From: Agromyces mediolanus
GTDB lineage: Bacteria; Actinomycetota; Actinomycetes; Actinomycetales; Microbacteriaceae
NCBI RefSeq assembly: GCF_023715325.1
Contig: NZ_JAMBNX010000010.1
Span: forward strand, 62,001-126,000
Length of the DNA stretch: 64,000 nucleotides
Reading direction: 5' to 3'
A program made the translations under genes and the position numbers. This document shows positions 34,545-42,186 of this stretch, in pieces. The stretch's first letter is position 1. Each line of letters starts with the position of its first letter. The notes below the pieces were generated by a model. It saw only the letters and a program-made list of their open reading frames with translations. It searched no databases and was not told where the DNA came from.

Positions 34545-35177
34545 TCAGACCGGGCGCACCGGTTGGCGGAGCACCGTGCGGAGCTTCTCCGGGGCGGTGC
34601 GCCGTGCATCGCTCAGATAGATCTCGTGGTGATCGCCCGCGAACGTCAAGCCGTGCTCGGGCATGAACTCGTCGTGCAGCCGCGCGAGCGTCGGCCCTTC
34701 GTCGTCGTACGAGCCGAGGTGCATGGTCTGCACGCAGCGCCCCTCGTGCAGCCGTCGCAGCTCGAGCGCCCCGATCGCACCGCCCAGCTCGGCCGGCGCC
34801 TTCTGGAGGGCGCGCTCGCGGGCGACCGCGAGGTGCCCGTCGTCGAGCCAATCCGGCTGCACGATCAACATCGTCCAGCTCCATGCCGCTTTGTCGCGAC
34901 TGAGGAAGCTCGCCGGATCGTCGGCCCGCCACAGCCCCTCGAGCGGCGCGACCACGAAGTCTCGGCCGAGCTCCCGCTTGCTCAGGAACTTGAGCGGGTA
35001 GGCCACCGAGTAGAGGGCCTGCACCGCGGCGGAGTACGCGGGGACGGTGTTCGGGTCGCCGTGGCCGTCGATCGCGAGCACCTGCATCGGCGGCACCTCG
35101 ACGAGCTCGAAGCGCCCCGCACCCGGCGCGTACAGCGATCGGAATTCGCGTTTGACGTCGTACTTCCGCTCGGCCAT
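34545..35177 (-). CDS. GyrI-like small-molecule-binding domain protein
   Basis: 210 residues from the ATG at 35177. The pattern KREFRSLYAPGAGRFELVEVPPMQVLAIDGHGDPN...YSAAVQALYSVAYPLKFLSK...VVAPLEGLW, with the second half LRRLHEGRCVQTMHLGSYDDEGPTLARLHDEFMPEHGLTFAGDHHEIYLSD, is that of stand-alone GyrI-like/SOUL-type proteins. These are binders or cyclopropanoid-type hydrolases of hydrophobic small molecules. The ATG overlaps the stop of the upstream membrane protein gene (ATGA), so the two are coupled. Confidence 0.85.
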   Translation of the reverse strand: MAERKYDVKREFRSLYAPGAGRFELVEVPPMQVLAIDGHGDPNTVPAYSAAVQALYSVAYPLKFLSKRELGRDFVVAPLEGLWRADDPASFLSRDKAAWSWTMLIVQPDWLDDGHLAVARERALQKAPAELGGAIGALELRRLHEGRCVQTMHLGSYDDEGPTLARLHDEFMPEHGLTFAGDHHEIYLSDARRTAPEKLRTVLRQPVRPV

Positions 35178-35566
35178 CAGAACGCCGAGAGCAGGGCGCT
35201 CTGCATGAGCGTGGCGACGAGCGTCGCGAGGGCGCCGCCGCCGAGCGCGAGGCCCGCCCCGGCGCGCGCCCGCCCCGGCCCCCGCCGCACGAGCACGATG
35301 AGCCCCGTCGCCACCGCCACGATGGCGCACATCGCGACGAGCACCCCCTGCGCGAGGTGGACGACGTTCAGCAGGGTGACGAGGTCGGCCGATCCGTCGG
35401 TGGTCGAGTAGATGAGCGGCAGCACGAGCTGCACGGCCACCTGCAACGCCACGATGACGAGCCCCGCGACGAGCGACACCACGGCGAGCGCGGCCGACTG
35501 CTCCGGCTGCGGCTGCGGCTGCTGGGACTGGTACTGCGGCGGCACGGTCGGGTCGTTGGCGCTCAT
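35177..35566 (-). CDS. Small membrane protein with Pro/Gln-rich N-terminus
   Basis: 129 residues from the ATG at 35566. The N-terminus is PPQYQSQQPQPQPEQ, followed by three hydrophobic segments (AALAVVSLVAGLVIVALQVAVQLVL, VLVAMCAIVAVATGLIVLV, GLALGGGALATLVATLMQSALL). Proline/glutamine-rich heads on small membrane proteins are frequent in Actinobacteria; function unknown. First gene of a two-gene operon with the GyrI-like gene. Confidence 0.65.
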   Translation of the reverse strand: MSANDPTVPPQYQSQQPQPQPEQSAALAVVSLVAGLVIVALQVAVQLVLPLIYSTTDGSADLVTLLNVVHLAQGVLVAMCAIVAVATGLIVLVRRGPGRARAGAGLALGGGALATLVATLMQSALLSAF

Positions 35567-35631
35567 GGGCCTCATGATGCCGCATCCACCACCCCCTGGT
35601 CGAGGGGCAGGACTCCCCATCGCCACCCGGG

Positions 35632-36261
35632 CTACGCCTCGACGGTCCGCAGGTGCACCCGCTCGCCCTGCGCGCTCAGCAGGTTCAGCACCTCGGCCGG
35701 CTCCAGCGAGGCGCTCACCATGCCGTGCGGCACACGGGTGTCGAACTCGGCCGCCTCGCCCGGCTCCAGCACGAGCTCCTCGTCGCCGAGGGCGAGCCGC
35801 ACCCGGCCGCTCAGCACGTAGATCCAGTCGTACCCGCCGTGGGTGCGTTGCGGCACGGCCGACTCGGGCGGATGGCCCGGCAGCACCATCTTGTACGCGT
35901 GCAGACCGGGGGTGTCACGGGTCAGCGGGATGATCGCCTTCCCGTCGCGGTAGAAGGGTTTCGGCCGTACCCGCGGGTCGGCGATCTGCGGGGCGCCGAC
36001 GAGGTCGTCGAGGCTCACCCGGTAGGCGGTCGCGAGCCGCATCAACAGGTCCAGCGTCGGCCGGCGGCCGCCCGACTCGAGGCGCGACAGCGTGCTCACC
36101 GAGATCCCGGTGCGCTCGGAGAGCTCGGCGAGCGTCGCCTCACGGCGCTGGCGGAGCGCCCGCAGCCGCGGCGCCACGGCGTCGAGCGAGCGCTCGAGCT
36201 CTTCACCGGCCGGTTCCGTCGATGCGTCCGCCGCTCGTTCCGGCTCCCACTCGTGCGCCAT
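35632..36261 (-). CDS. XRE-family regulator with C-terminal cupin
   Basis: 209 residues from the ATG at 36261. Helix-turn-helix RQRREATLAELSERTGISVSTLSRLESGGRRPTLDLLMRLATAY (residues 37-80), then a cupin (THGGYDWIYVLSGRVRLALGDEELVLEPGEAAEFDTRVPHG, 145-185). It is divergent from a thioredoxin-reductase-like gene, with a symmetric operator between them, so it is expected to repress that gene pair and itself. Confidence 0.9.
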   Translation of the reverse strand: MAHEWEPERAADASTEPAGEELERSLDAVAPRLRALRQRREATLAELSERTGISVSTLSRLESGGRRPTLDLLMRLATAYRVSLDDLVGAPQIADPRVRPKPFYRDGKAIIPLTRDTPGLHAYKMVLPGHPPESAVPQRTHGGYDWIYVLSGRVRLALGDEELVLEPGEAAEFDTRVPHGMVSASLEPAEVLNLLSAQGERVHLRTVEA

Positions 36262-36280
36262 CCCCGCCTCCCGTCGCCAC

Positions 36281-36299
36281 GTTTGCCGCTTCGGCAAAC
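36281..36299. promoter_or_regulatory. Operator between XRE-cupin and reductase genes
   Basis: GTTTGCCGCTTCGGCAAAC: perfect 8-bp arms with a 3-base centre, 20 bases from the regulator start and 40 from the reductase start. A further TTGCC half-site follows at 36304. Confidence 0.65.
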
Positions 36300-36339
36300 C
36301 AGCTTGCCACATGCATCCGCCCGCCGCAGGATCGGGAGC

Positions 36340-37368
36340 ATGGAGAACCGCACCCCGCCCCAGTACGACGTCGTCATCGTCGGCGGCGGCCCCGCCGGCC
36401 TGAGCGCCGCCCTCATGCTCGGCCGCTCGCGTCGCCGCGTGCTCGTCGTCGACGAGGGCCGCCCCCGCAACCGCTTCGCGGGCCACATGCACGGCGTGCT
36501 GGGCCGCGACCACACCTCCCCGCTCGAGCTGCTCGCCGAGGGCCGCCGCGAGCTCGGCCGCTACGACGGCGTCGAGCTTCGCGAGGGCTCCGTGGTCGGC
36601 GCGGCGCCCACGCCCACGCCTACAGCCACAGCCACCGCCACCGCCACAGCCGAGACCGGGACCGAGCCCACGGGCTTCCGCGTCGAGCTCGACGACGGCG
36701 CGACGGTCACCGCCCGCCGCCTGCTCGTCACGAGCGGCCTCCGTGACGAGCTGCCCGCCGTCCCGGGACTCGCCGAGCTCTGGGGCCGGGGCGTCTTCGT
36801 CTGCCCCTACTGCGACGGCTGGGAGGTGCGCGACGGGCGCATCGCCGTGCTCGCCGGCGAGCAGCCGAATCCGCACCAGGCGCAGCTCATGCGCCAGCTC
36901 TCCGACGAGGTCGTCTTCCTCACCGGCGGCCGTCCGATCGACGAGACCACCCGGTCCGGCCTCCTCGCCCGCGGCATCCGAATCGAGGAGCGCCCGCTCG
37001 CGCGCGTGGCGAGCGATGCCGACGGCGAGCTCGTCGCCCTGGAGCTCGCCGACGGTGAGGCGGTCCCGGTGGACGCGCTCTTCGTCGCGCCCGGCCCGGC
37101 GCCGCTCGACGGGCTCCTCCGGTCGTTGGGAGCCGAGCACACCGAGCACCCGATGGGCGGCTCCTTCGTGGTCGTCGACGCGATGGGGCGCACGAACGTG
37201 CCGGGACTCTGGGCGGCCGGCAACGTCACGGACCCGCGTTCCTCGGTGCCGTTCGCGATGGCGGGCGGCAACTTCACGGGCGCGGCGATGAACGCCGCCC
37301 TGGTGGAGGAGGAGATCGCGGCGGCGCTCGCGGCGCGCGAGAGGATGGAGGCATGGACCTCATCGTGA
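36340..37368 (+). CDS. Thioredoxin reductase-like FAD/NAD(P) oxidoreductase
   Basis: 342 residues. FAD motif VIVGGGPAGLSAALMLGRSRRRVLVVDEG, redox pair VCPYCDGWEV (about residue 155), C-terminal GLWAAGNVTDP. It is a low-molecular-weight thioredoxin-reductase relative. The NADP-binding GxGxxG is replaced by VLAGEQPNPHQ, so it may be a ferredoxin/flavin-dependent or non-NADPH form. A simple-sequence insert (APTPTPTATATATATAE, residues about 91-107) lies in the FAD domain. Start at 36340; the stop overlaps the next gene by 16 bases. Confidence 0.85.
   Translation: MENRTPPQYDVVIVGGGPAGLSAALMLGRSRRRVLVVDEGRPRNRFAGHMHGVLGRDHTSPLELLAEGRRELGRYDGVELREGSVVGAAPTPTPTATATATATAETGTEPTGFRVELDDGATVTARRLLVTSGLRDELPAVPGLAELWGRGVFVCPYCDGWEVRDGRIAVLAGEQPNPHQAQLMRQLSDEVVFLTGGRPIDETTRSGLLARGIRIEERPLARVASDADGELVALELADGEAVPVDALFVAPGPAPLDGLLRSLGAEHTEHPMGGSFVVVDAMGRTNVPGLWAAGNVTDPRSSVPFAMAGGNFTGAAMNAALVEEEIAAALAARERMEAWTSS
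36607..36651 (+). repeat. CCCACG/GCCACC-type simple repeat in coding sequence
   Basis: Degenerate hexanucleotide repeat encoding alternating Thr-Pro and Thr-Ala inside the reductase gene. Confidence 0.7.
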
Positions 37369-38510
37369 TCGGCGCGGGCGCCTGGGGGCTCCCCGCCGCG
37401 GCCGAGCTCGCCGAACGCGGCCACCGGGTGACCCTCGTCGACCGCTACGGGCCGGGCAATCCGTTCTCGTCCTCGCACGGCCCGACCCGGATCTGGCGGC
37501 TGGCCGACCCCGACCCGGCGAAGATCCGGATGACGGCGGCGAGCCTCGCCGCGATGGAGCGCCTCTCGGCGATCGCCGGCGAGCCGGTCTTCCTCCGCCG
37601 CGGCCTCGTCTGGCGCGACGAGGCCGTGGCCCTCGACCCCTTCGAGCATTCCCTCGCCGAACAGGGGGTCGCGTTCGAGCGGCTGCCGGCCGGGCGCGTG
37701 GGCGACCGCTTCCCCGGTCTCGTCCCCGACGGACGCGACGCGCTCTGGACGTCGGAGGCGGGCCCGGTGCTCGCCGAGACCTCCCTCTCGGCCCAGCGCC
37801 GACGCTTCGAGCGGGCGGGCGGCGAGCTCCTCATCGGCCACGCCGTCGGCCTCGACGAGACGCCGGGCGGCGGGCAGCGGGTGCGCCTCGCCGACGGCCG
37901 GGCGCTCGAGGCGGAGCTCGTCGTCGTCGCCCCAGGCCCGGGCGCGCCCCCGCTCGTCGCGGAGCTCGGGCTCGATGTGCCGCTCCGCCCGCACCTCGAG
38001 CAGGTCGTCCATGTCGCGGACCCCGGGGTGCCGAGCGACGAGCTGCCCGACCTCATCGACCTCGCCGCCGACGGTCGGCCGACGCTCTACGCCATGGCGA
38101 CGCCGGGCACGGGGTACAAGCTCGGCCTCGACGCGCCGCTCCGCGAGGTGGTGTGGGGCGAGGACGAGGACCGCGAGCCGGATGCCGCGCGCACCGCGGT
38201 CCTGCTCGACTACGCGCGCCGGGCGCTCGGCATGCGCGGCGCCGCGGTGGTCGATGCCAAGGTCTGCAGCTGGACGGACTCGCCCGACGGGCGCTTCGTC
38301 ATCGGCTCAGCGCGGCCGGGCGTCGTGCTCGCCTGCGGCGACTCGGGCGAGGGCTTCAAGTTCTCGGCGCTCATGGGGCTCGTGCTCGCGGACCTCGCCG
38401 AGGGGCGCGCTCCGGCGCTCGACCTGGAGCCGTTCCGGCTCGACCGTTTCAGCCGGGCGGATGCCTCGGGCCTCGACGCTCCCACCTCGCTCGGCACCAC
38501 GACGCCCTGA
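37353..38510 (+). CDS. FAD-dependent oxidase, D-amino-acid/sarcosine oxidase family
   Basis: 385 residues. The N-terminal LIVIGAGAWGLPAAAELAERGHRVTLVDRYGPGNPFSSSHGPTRIWR is the MSOX/N-methyltryptophan oxidase pattern, including the SSxGxTR(I) loop that covalently anchors or positions FAD. The C-terminus has TDSPDGRFVIG and CGDSGEGFKFSALMGLVLADL, the flavin-binding cysteine region of sarcosine oxidases. Expected reaction: oxidation of an N-methyl or primary amine to an imine with H2O2. Overlaps the reductase gene by 16 bases; probably one operon controlled by the cupin regulator. Confidence 0.88.
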   Translation: MDLIVIGAGAWGLPAAAELAERGHRVTLVDRYGPGNPFSSSHGPTRIWRLADPDPAKIRMTAASLAAMERLSAIAGEPVFLRRGLVWRDEAVALDPFEHSLAEQGVAFERLPAGRVGDRFPGLVPDGRDALWTSEAGPVLAETSLSAQRRRFERAGGELLIGHAVGLDETPGGGQRVRLADGRALEAELVVVAPGPGAPPLVAELGLDVPLRPHLEQVVHVADPGVPSDELPDLIDLAADGRPTLYAMATPGTGYKLGLDAPLREVVWGEDEDREPDAARTAVLLDYARRALGMRGAAVVDAKVCSWTDSPDGRFVIGSARPGVVLACGDSGEGFKFSALMGLVLADLAEGRAPALDLEPFRLDRFSRADASGLDAPTSLGTTTP

Positions 38511-38596
38511 CCGCACCCCGACGTCGCGCGAACGGCGCCGGGCAGGGCCGATCGCGAGCACTTCTCGCGACGTCGGCGGCCCGGGGCAGACGTCCG

Positions 38597-39475
38597 TCAG
38601 CCGGCGATCGGGGGCCGTGCACCCTCCCAGCCGACGGCGGCGGCTCCCGCGGCGGCCGCGGCTCCGGCGGCATCGCGGAGGGACGCCCCGAGGGCGAGCG
38701 CCGCGGCGAGGGCTCCCGCGAAGGCATCGCCCGCGCCGGTGGTGTCGACGACCCGGTCCACGCGCACAGCGGGGACGGCGTCGACGCCGGACTCGTCCGC
38801 GACGAGGCATCCCGCAGAGCCGAGCGTGACGACCACCGAGCGTGCGCCGGCCGCCTCGCGGAGGGCGAGCGCGGCGTCGGCCGGGGTCCCGGTGGCCGAC
38901 GCGCCGCCGAGGAGCTCGGCGGCCTCGTGCTCGTTCACGATGAGCGGATCGGCGCCGCGCGGCACCTCGTCGAGCGAGGCCGGGGCGGGCGCGGCGTTGA
39001 AGGCGAAGCGGGCACCGATCGCCCCGGCGAGCGCGGCAGCTTCGGCGACGACGGACGCCGGGATCTCGGCCTGCGCGAGCACGACCGCGGCGCGAGTGGC
39101 GCCGGGAGCGAGCTCGACGCGCACGTGCGAGTTCGCCCCGGCGTCGACGATGATGGCGTTCTCGCCGTCCTCGGAGACCTGGATGAACGCGGTGCCGGTG
39201 GTGACGCCGGGGACGGTGCGGAGCTCGGCGACGTCGATGCCGAGGGCGGTGAGCTCGGCGCGCAGCGTCCGCCCGGACTCGTCGTCGCCGACCGCCCCGA
39301 CGAACGCGACCCGGGCGCCGGCCCGGGCCACCGCGGCCGCTTGGTTCGCCCCCTTGCCGCCCCCGGAGACCTGCACGCCGTCGGCGAGGATCGTCTCGCC
39401 GGGCCGCACGTGCCGGCGCACGGCGATCATGCGGTCTTCGTTGACGGATCCGACCACGAGGACGTCCGTGTCCAT
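38597..39475 (-). CDS. rbsK: Ribokinase (PfkB family)
   Basis: 292 residues from the ATG at 39475. PfkB signatures GGKGANQAAAVARAGA (residues 41-56) and DTTGAGDAFAGALAAAL (about 245-261), plus NEHEAAELLG, identify a ribokinase-type sugar kinase phosphorylating D-ribose or deoxyribose at O5. No ribose transporter is adjacent. Divergent from a LacI regulator with a palindromic operator between them, so it is probably induced by the sugar. Confidence 0.88.
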   Translation of the reverse strand: MDTDVLVVGSVNEDRMIAVRRHVRPGETILADGVQVSGGGKGANQAAAVARAGARVAFVGAVGDDESGRTLRAELTALGIDVAELRTVPGVTTGTAFIQVSEDGENAIIVDAGANSHVRVELAPGATRAAVVLAQAEIPASVVAEAAALAGAIGARFAFNAAPAPASLDEVPRGADPLIVNEHEAAELLGGASATGTPADAALALREAAGARSVVVTLGSAGCLVADESGVDAVPAVRVDRVVDTTGAGDAFAGALAAALALGASLRDAAGAAAAAGAAAVGWEGARPPIAG

Positions 39476-39534
39476 GGGGCACTCCTTCTCTGCGGCTCGT
39501 CTGAGCCCGGTTCGGCAGCTCGAGATCTTGCGAC

Positions 39535-39552
39535 GATCTACACGAGTAGATC
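39535..39552. promoter_or_regulatory. LacI-type operator between rbsK and lacI-family gene
   Basis: GATCTACACGAGTAGATC: 7-bp perfect arms with a central CG, typical of the LacI/GalR family. It overlaps the likely promoters of both divergent genes. Confidence 0.65.
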
Positions 39553-39637
39553 CGCCTCGATCGTAGGGATAGCATGGCCGGGACGCAAGCCGTCGGGCAC
39601 CGGCCCTGCGGCCCGGGACCCGGCACGAGGAGGCGCG

Positions 39638-40672
39638 ATGCACCCGCACGGCGCCGCCCCGCGCGCCGCGACGCGCAACGACGTCGCGCGACTCGCGGGC
39701 GTCAGCAGCGCCGTCGTCAGCTACGTGCTGAACGACGGGCCCCGGCCCGTCGCCGAGCCGACCCGGGCCCGCGTGCTCGCCGCGATCGCCGAGCTCGGCT
39801 ACCGGCCGAACGCGGCGGCCCGCGCGCTCCGCCTCCGCCGCACCGGCACGCTCGCCCTGCTCGTGCCCGACATCGGCAACCCGTTCTTCGCCGAGCTCGC
39901 GAAGGCCGTGCAGACCGCGGCGTTCGGCCGCGGCTACGCCGTCACCTACGGCGACACCGAGTACGACCCCGAGCGGGAACGCGCGCAGCTCGCCGCCCTC
40001 GCCGAGCGGCAGCCCGACGGCATCCTCGTCATCGGCGGGACCCCCGGCCTGCTCGCCCCGCTCCTCGAAGCCGGCCTGCCCGTGGTGACGCTCGACCGCA
40101 GCGGGGCGCCCGGCAGCCCGGCGGACGCGCCCGAAGTCCCGAGCGTCGGGATCGACGACGAGGCCGCCGCGCGCGCCGGCATCCGCCACCTCCAGCAGCA
40201 CGGCCACGAGCGGATCGCGCTCATCGCCGGCCCGCACGACTCCCCCGCCGCCCGGGCCCGACGACGCGCCTGGACCGAGCTCGTCGCGCCGGCGATCGGC
40301 GCGGGCGCGCTCGACGCGCTCGTCGCGACGGCCGAGTACCGTCGCGAGGGCGGCTACCGGGCCGCGCTGGAGCTCCTCGACCGCGGCGGCGCCCCGAGCG
40401 CGGTCTTCGTCAGCGCCGATGTGCAGGCGATCGGCGCGCTGCGGGCGTTCGCCGAGCGGGGGGTGCGTGTCCCCCACGAGCTCGCGGTGCTCTCCTTCGA
40501 CGGCACGAGCGAGGCGGAGTTCACGTCCCCGCCGCTCTCGGTGATCCACCAGCCGCTCGACGCGATCGCCGAGGCGGCACTCGGCCTGCTGCTCGACGGC
40601 GCCACCCCCGGGCACGTCGTCGTCCCGCACCGGCTCCTCGCCCGCGCCTCATGCGGGCCGCACCACGGCTGA
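39638..40672 (+). CDS. LacI-family transcriptional regulator (RbsR-like)
   Basis: 344 residues. Helix-turn-helix TRNDVARLAGVSSAVVSYVLNDGPRPV (residues 12-38), hinge YRPNAAARALRLRRTG, then an effector domain with LVPDIGNPFFAELAKAVQTAA and LSFDGTSEAEFTSPPLSVIHQPLD. Divergent from ribokinase, its likely target. Start at 39638 with ACGAGGAGG upstream. Confidence 0.92.
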   Translation: MHPHGAAPRAATRNDVARLAGVSSAVVSYVLNDGPRPVAEPTRARVLAAIAELGYRPNAAARALRLRRTGTLALLVPDIGNPFFAELAKAVQTAAFGRGYAVTYGDTEYDPERERAQLAALAERQPDGILVIGGTPGLLAPLLEAGLPVVTLDRSGAPGSPADAPEVPSVGIDDEAAARAGIRHLQQHGHERIALIAGPHDSPAARARRRAWTELVAPAIGAGALDALVATAEYRREGGYRAALELLDRGGAPSAVFVSADVQAIGALRAFAERGVRVPHELAVLSFDGTSEAEFTSPPLSVIHQPLDAIAEAALGLLLDGATPGHVVVPHRLLARASCGPHHG

Positions 40673-40754
40673 GCCGCCGTCGCCGATCCGACCGGCGCCA
40701 CGCCGGGTACGGGTCATCCGCCGTCGCATCGCCCGCGCCGGTGCGGCGGATGGT

Positions 40755-40760
40755 TAGAGT
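40755..40760 (+). promoter_or_regulatory. Possible -10 box of the ROK regulator gene
   Basis: TAGAGT in GGTTAGAGTAAG, about 80 bases upstream of the GTG at 40842. The leader would carry the RBS AGAGAGG. Confidence 0.35.
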
Positions 40761-40841
40761 AAGCGCCGAGGCGAGACTTCTGTTCGACTTCGGGGGAACA
40801 GCATCGATTCTCGGACCAATCGTCTCGGAGAGAGGTGCAGC

Positions 40842-42107
40842 GTGGCCACGACGAGCAGCGCGACGGCGGGGGAACTCTTCCGGCTCATCCACACGGGTCG
40901 CGCGGACTCGCGCGCCGAACTCGCCCGACTCACCGGGCTCAGCGCCTCGACGGTGGCGATGCGCGTCGACGAGCTGATCGCGCACGGCTACCTCGAGGAG
41001 GCCGGCCGCGGCGAGTCCACCGGGGGCCGCCGCCCGCGGCTGCTCGCGGTCCGCGAGGGCGGCTCCGTCATCGCCGCCGCCGACCTCGGCGAGCGGCACG
41101 TCACGCTCGTGCTGATGAACCGCCGCGGCGAGATCGTCGCCGACGCGGTCGAGCCCATCACGCTGCGCGACGAGCCGGCCGCCGTGATCGAGGCGGTCTG
41201 GTCCGCCGCGCAGACGCTCGCCGCCGGCCTCTCCCCCGCCCCCGGGATCGAAGGCATCGCGATGAGCCTGCCCGGACCGGTCGACTCGCGCGACGGGCGC
41301 CTGCTCGCGCCGATGCGGATGCCGGGCTGGAACGGCCTCGTCGTCGGCGAGATGCTCGGCCGCGCCACCGGGCTGCCGACGCACGTCGACAACGATGCGA
41401 ACGCCATGGCCGTCGGCGAGTTCGTCGAGCGCGGCCAGATCGTGAACGAGCTCGTCTTCGTGAAGGCGGGCAGCGGCATCGGCTGCGGCATCATCGCGGG
41501 CGGTGAGCTGTACCGCGGCTACCGCGGCGTCGCGGGCGACATCAGCCACGTCGCGCTCGCGGGCGCCCCGCCCGTCGTCTGCTCGTGCGGGCGCGTCGGC
41601 TGCCTCGACGTCGTCGCGAGCGGCACGGCGATCGTCGACGCGCTGCGCAGCACCGGGGTCGAGGTCGAGCACCTCGACGACGTGCTGCGCCTGGCTCGGG
41701 ACGCCCAGCCGCGGGCCACGGCCCTCCTCCGGGAGGCCGGCCAGCGCACGGGCGAGGTGCTCGCGACGATCATCAACTTCTACAACCCTCAGCTGCTCGC
41801 CCTCGGCGGGCAGCTCTCGACCGCCGACGCCTTCGTCGCCGGGGTGCGCCAGGCGATCTACACGCTCTGCCTGCCGATGTCGACGGACCTGCTCGAGATC
41901 GGCGTCAGCGCGGCCGGCCCGCTCGCGGGCGCGCGCGGCGTGGGCAGCTCGCTGCTCGCCCGGCTGCTGGAGCCGGCGCGGATCGACGACGCGATCGCCG
42001 CGGCCGTCGCCGAGGGCGTGGCTGAGGGCCGCCCGGGCCCCGGCCCTGGCTCTGGCCCCGGCCCCGGCCCCGGCCCCGGCCCCGGCCCCGGGGCATCCAC
42101 GCAGTAA
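40842..42107 (+). CDS. ROK-family transcriptional regulator (NagC/XylR type)
   Basis: 421 residues from GTG at 40842. The winged helix-turn-helix (residues 8-65; SRAELARLTGLSASTVAMRVDELIAHGYLEE) is followed by the ROK fold with IAAADLGERHVTLVLMNRRGEI, NDANAMAVGEF and the zinc motif CSCGRVGCLDVVASG. The phosphate-binding loops are degenerate compared with kinases, as usual for regulators. The last 30 residues are a GPGP run encoded by CCCCGG repeats. It precedes the M81 peptidase gene and the SBP5 operon and may control them through a hexosamine-type signal. Confidence 0.9.
   Translation: MATTSSATAGELFRLIHTGRADSRAELARLTGLSASTVAMRVDELIAHGYLEEAGRGESTGGRRPRLLAVREGGSVIAAADLGERHVTLVLMNRRGEIVADAVEPITLRDEPAAVIEAVWSAAQTLAAGLSPAPGIEGIAMSLPGPVDSRDGRLLAPMRMPGWNGLVVGEMLGRATGLPTHVDNDANAMAVGEFVERGQIVNELVFVKAGSGIGCGIIAGGELYRGYRGVAGDISHVALAGAPPVVCSCGRVGCLDVVASGTAIVDALRSTGVEVEHLDDVLRLARDAQPRATALLREAGQRTGEVLATIINFYNPQLLALGGQLSTADAFVAGVRQAIYTLCLPMSTDLLEIGVSAAGPLAGARGVGSSLLARLLEPARIDDAIAAAVAEGVAEGRPGPGPGSGPGPGPGPGPGPGASTQ
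42034..42091 (+). repeat. CCCCGG repeat coding for a Gly-Pro tail
   Basis: Repeated GGCCCC units at the 3' end of the ROK regulator gene encode alternating Gly-Pro. Length variation here would be in frame. Confidence 0.8.
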
Positions 42108-42174
42108 ATCCATGGATCGAAGGAAGTTGCCGGACTTCCGAGAAGTTGGGTCCGGGTTCACTCGACCCGTGTTC

Positions 42175-42180
42175 TAAGCT
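42175..42180 (+). promoter_or_regulatory. -10 box of leaderless promoter (M81 gene)
   Basis: TAAGCT, six bases, ATG at 42187. Confidence 0.6.
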
Positions 42181-42186
42181 GGCCGC

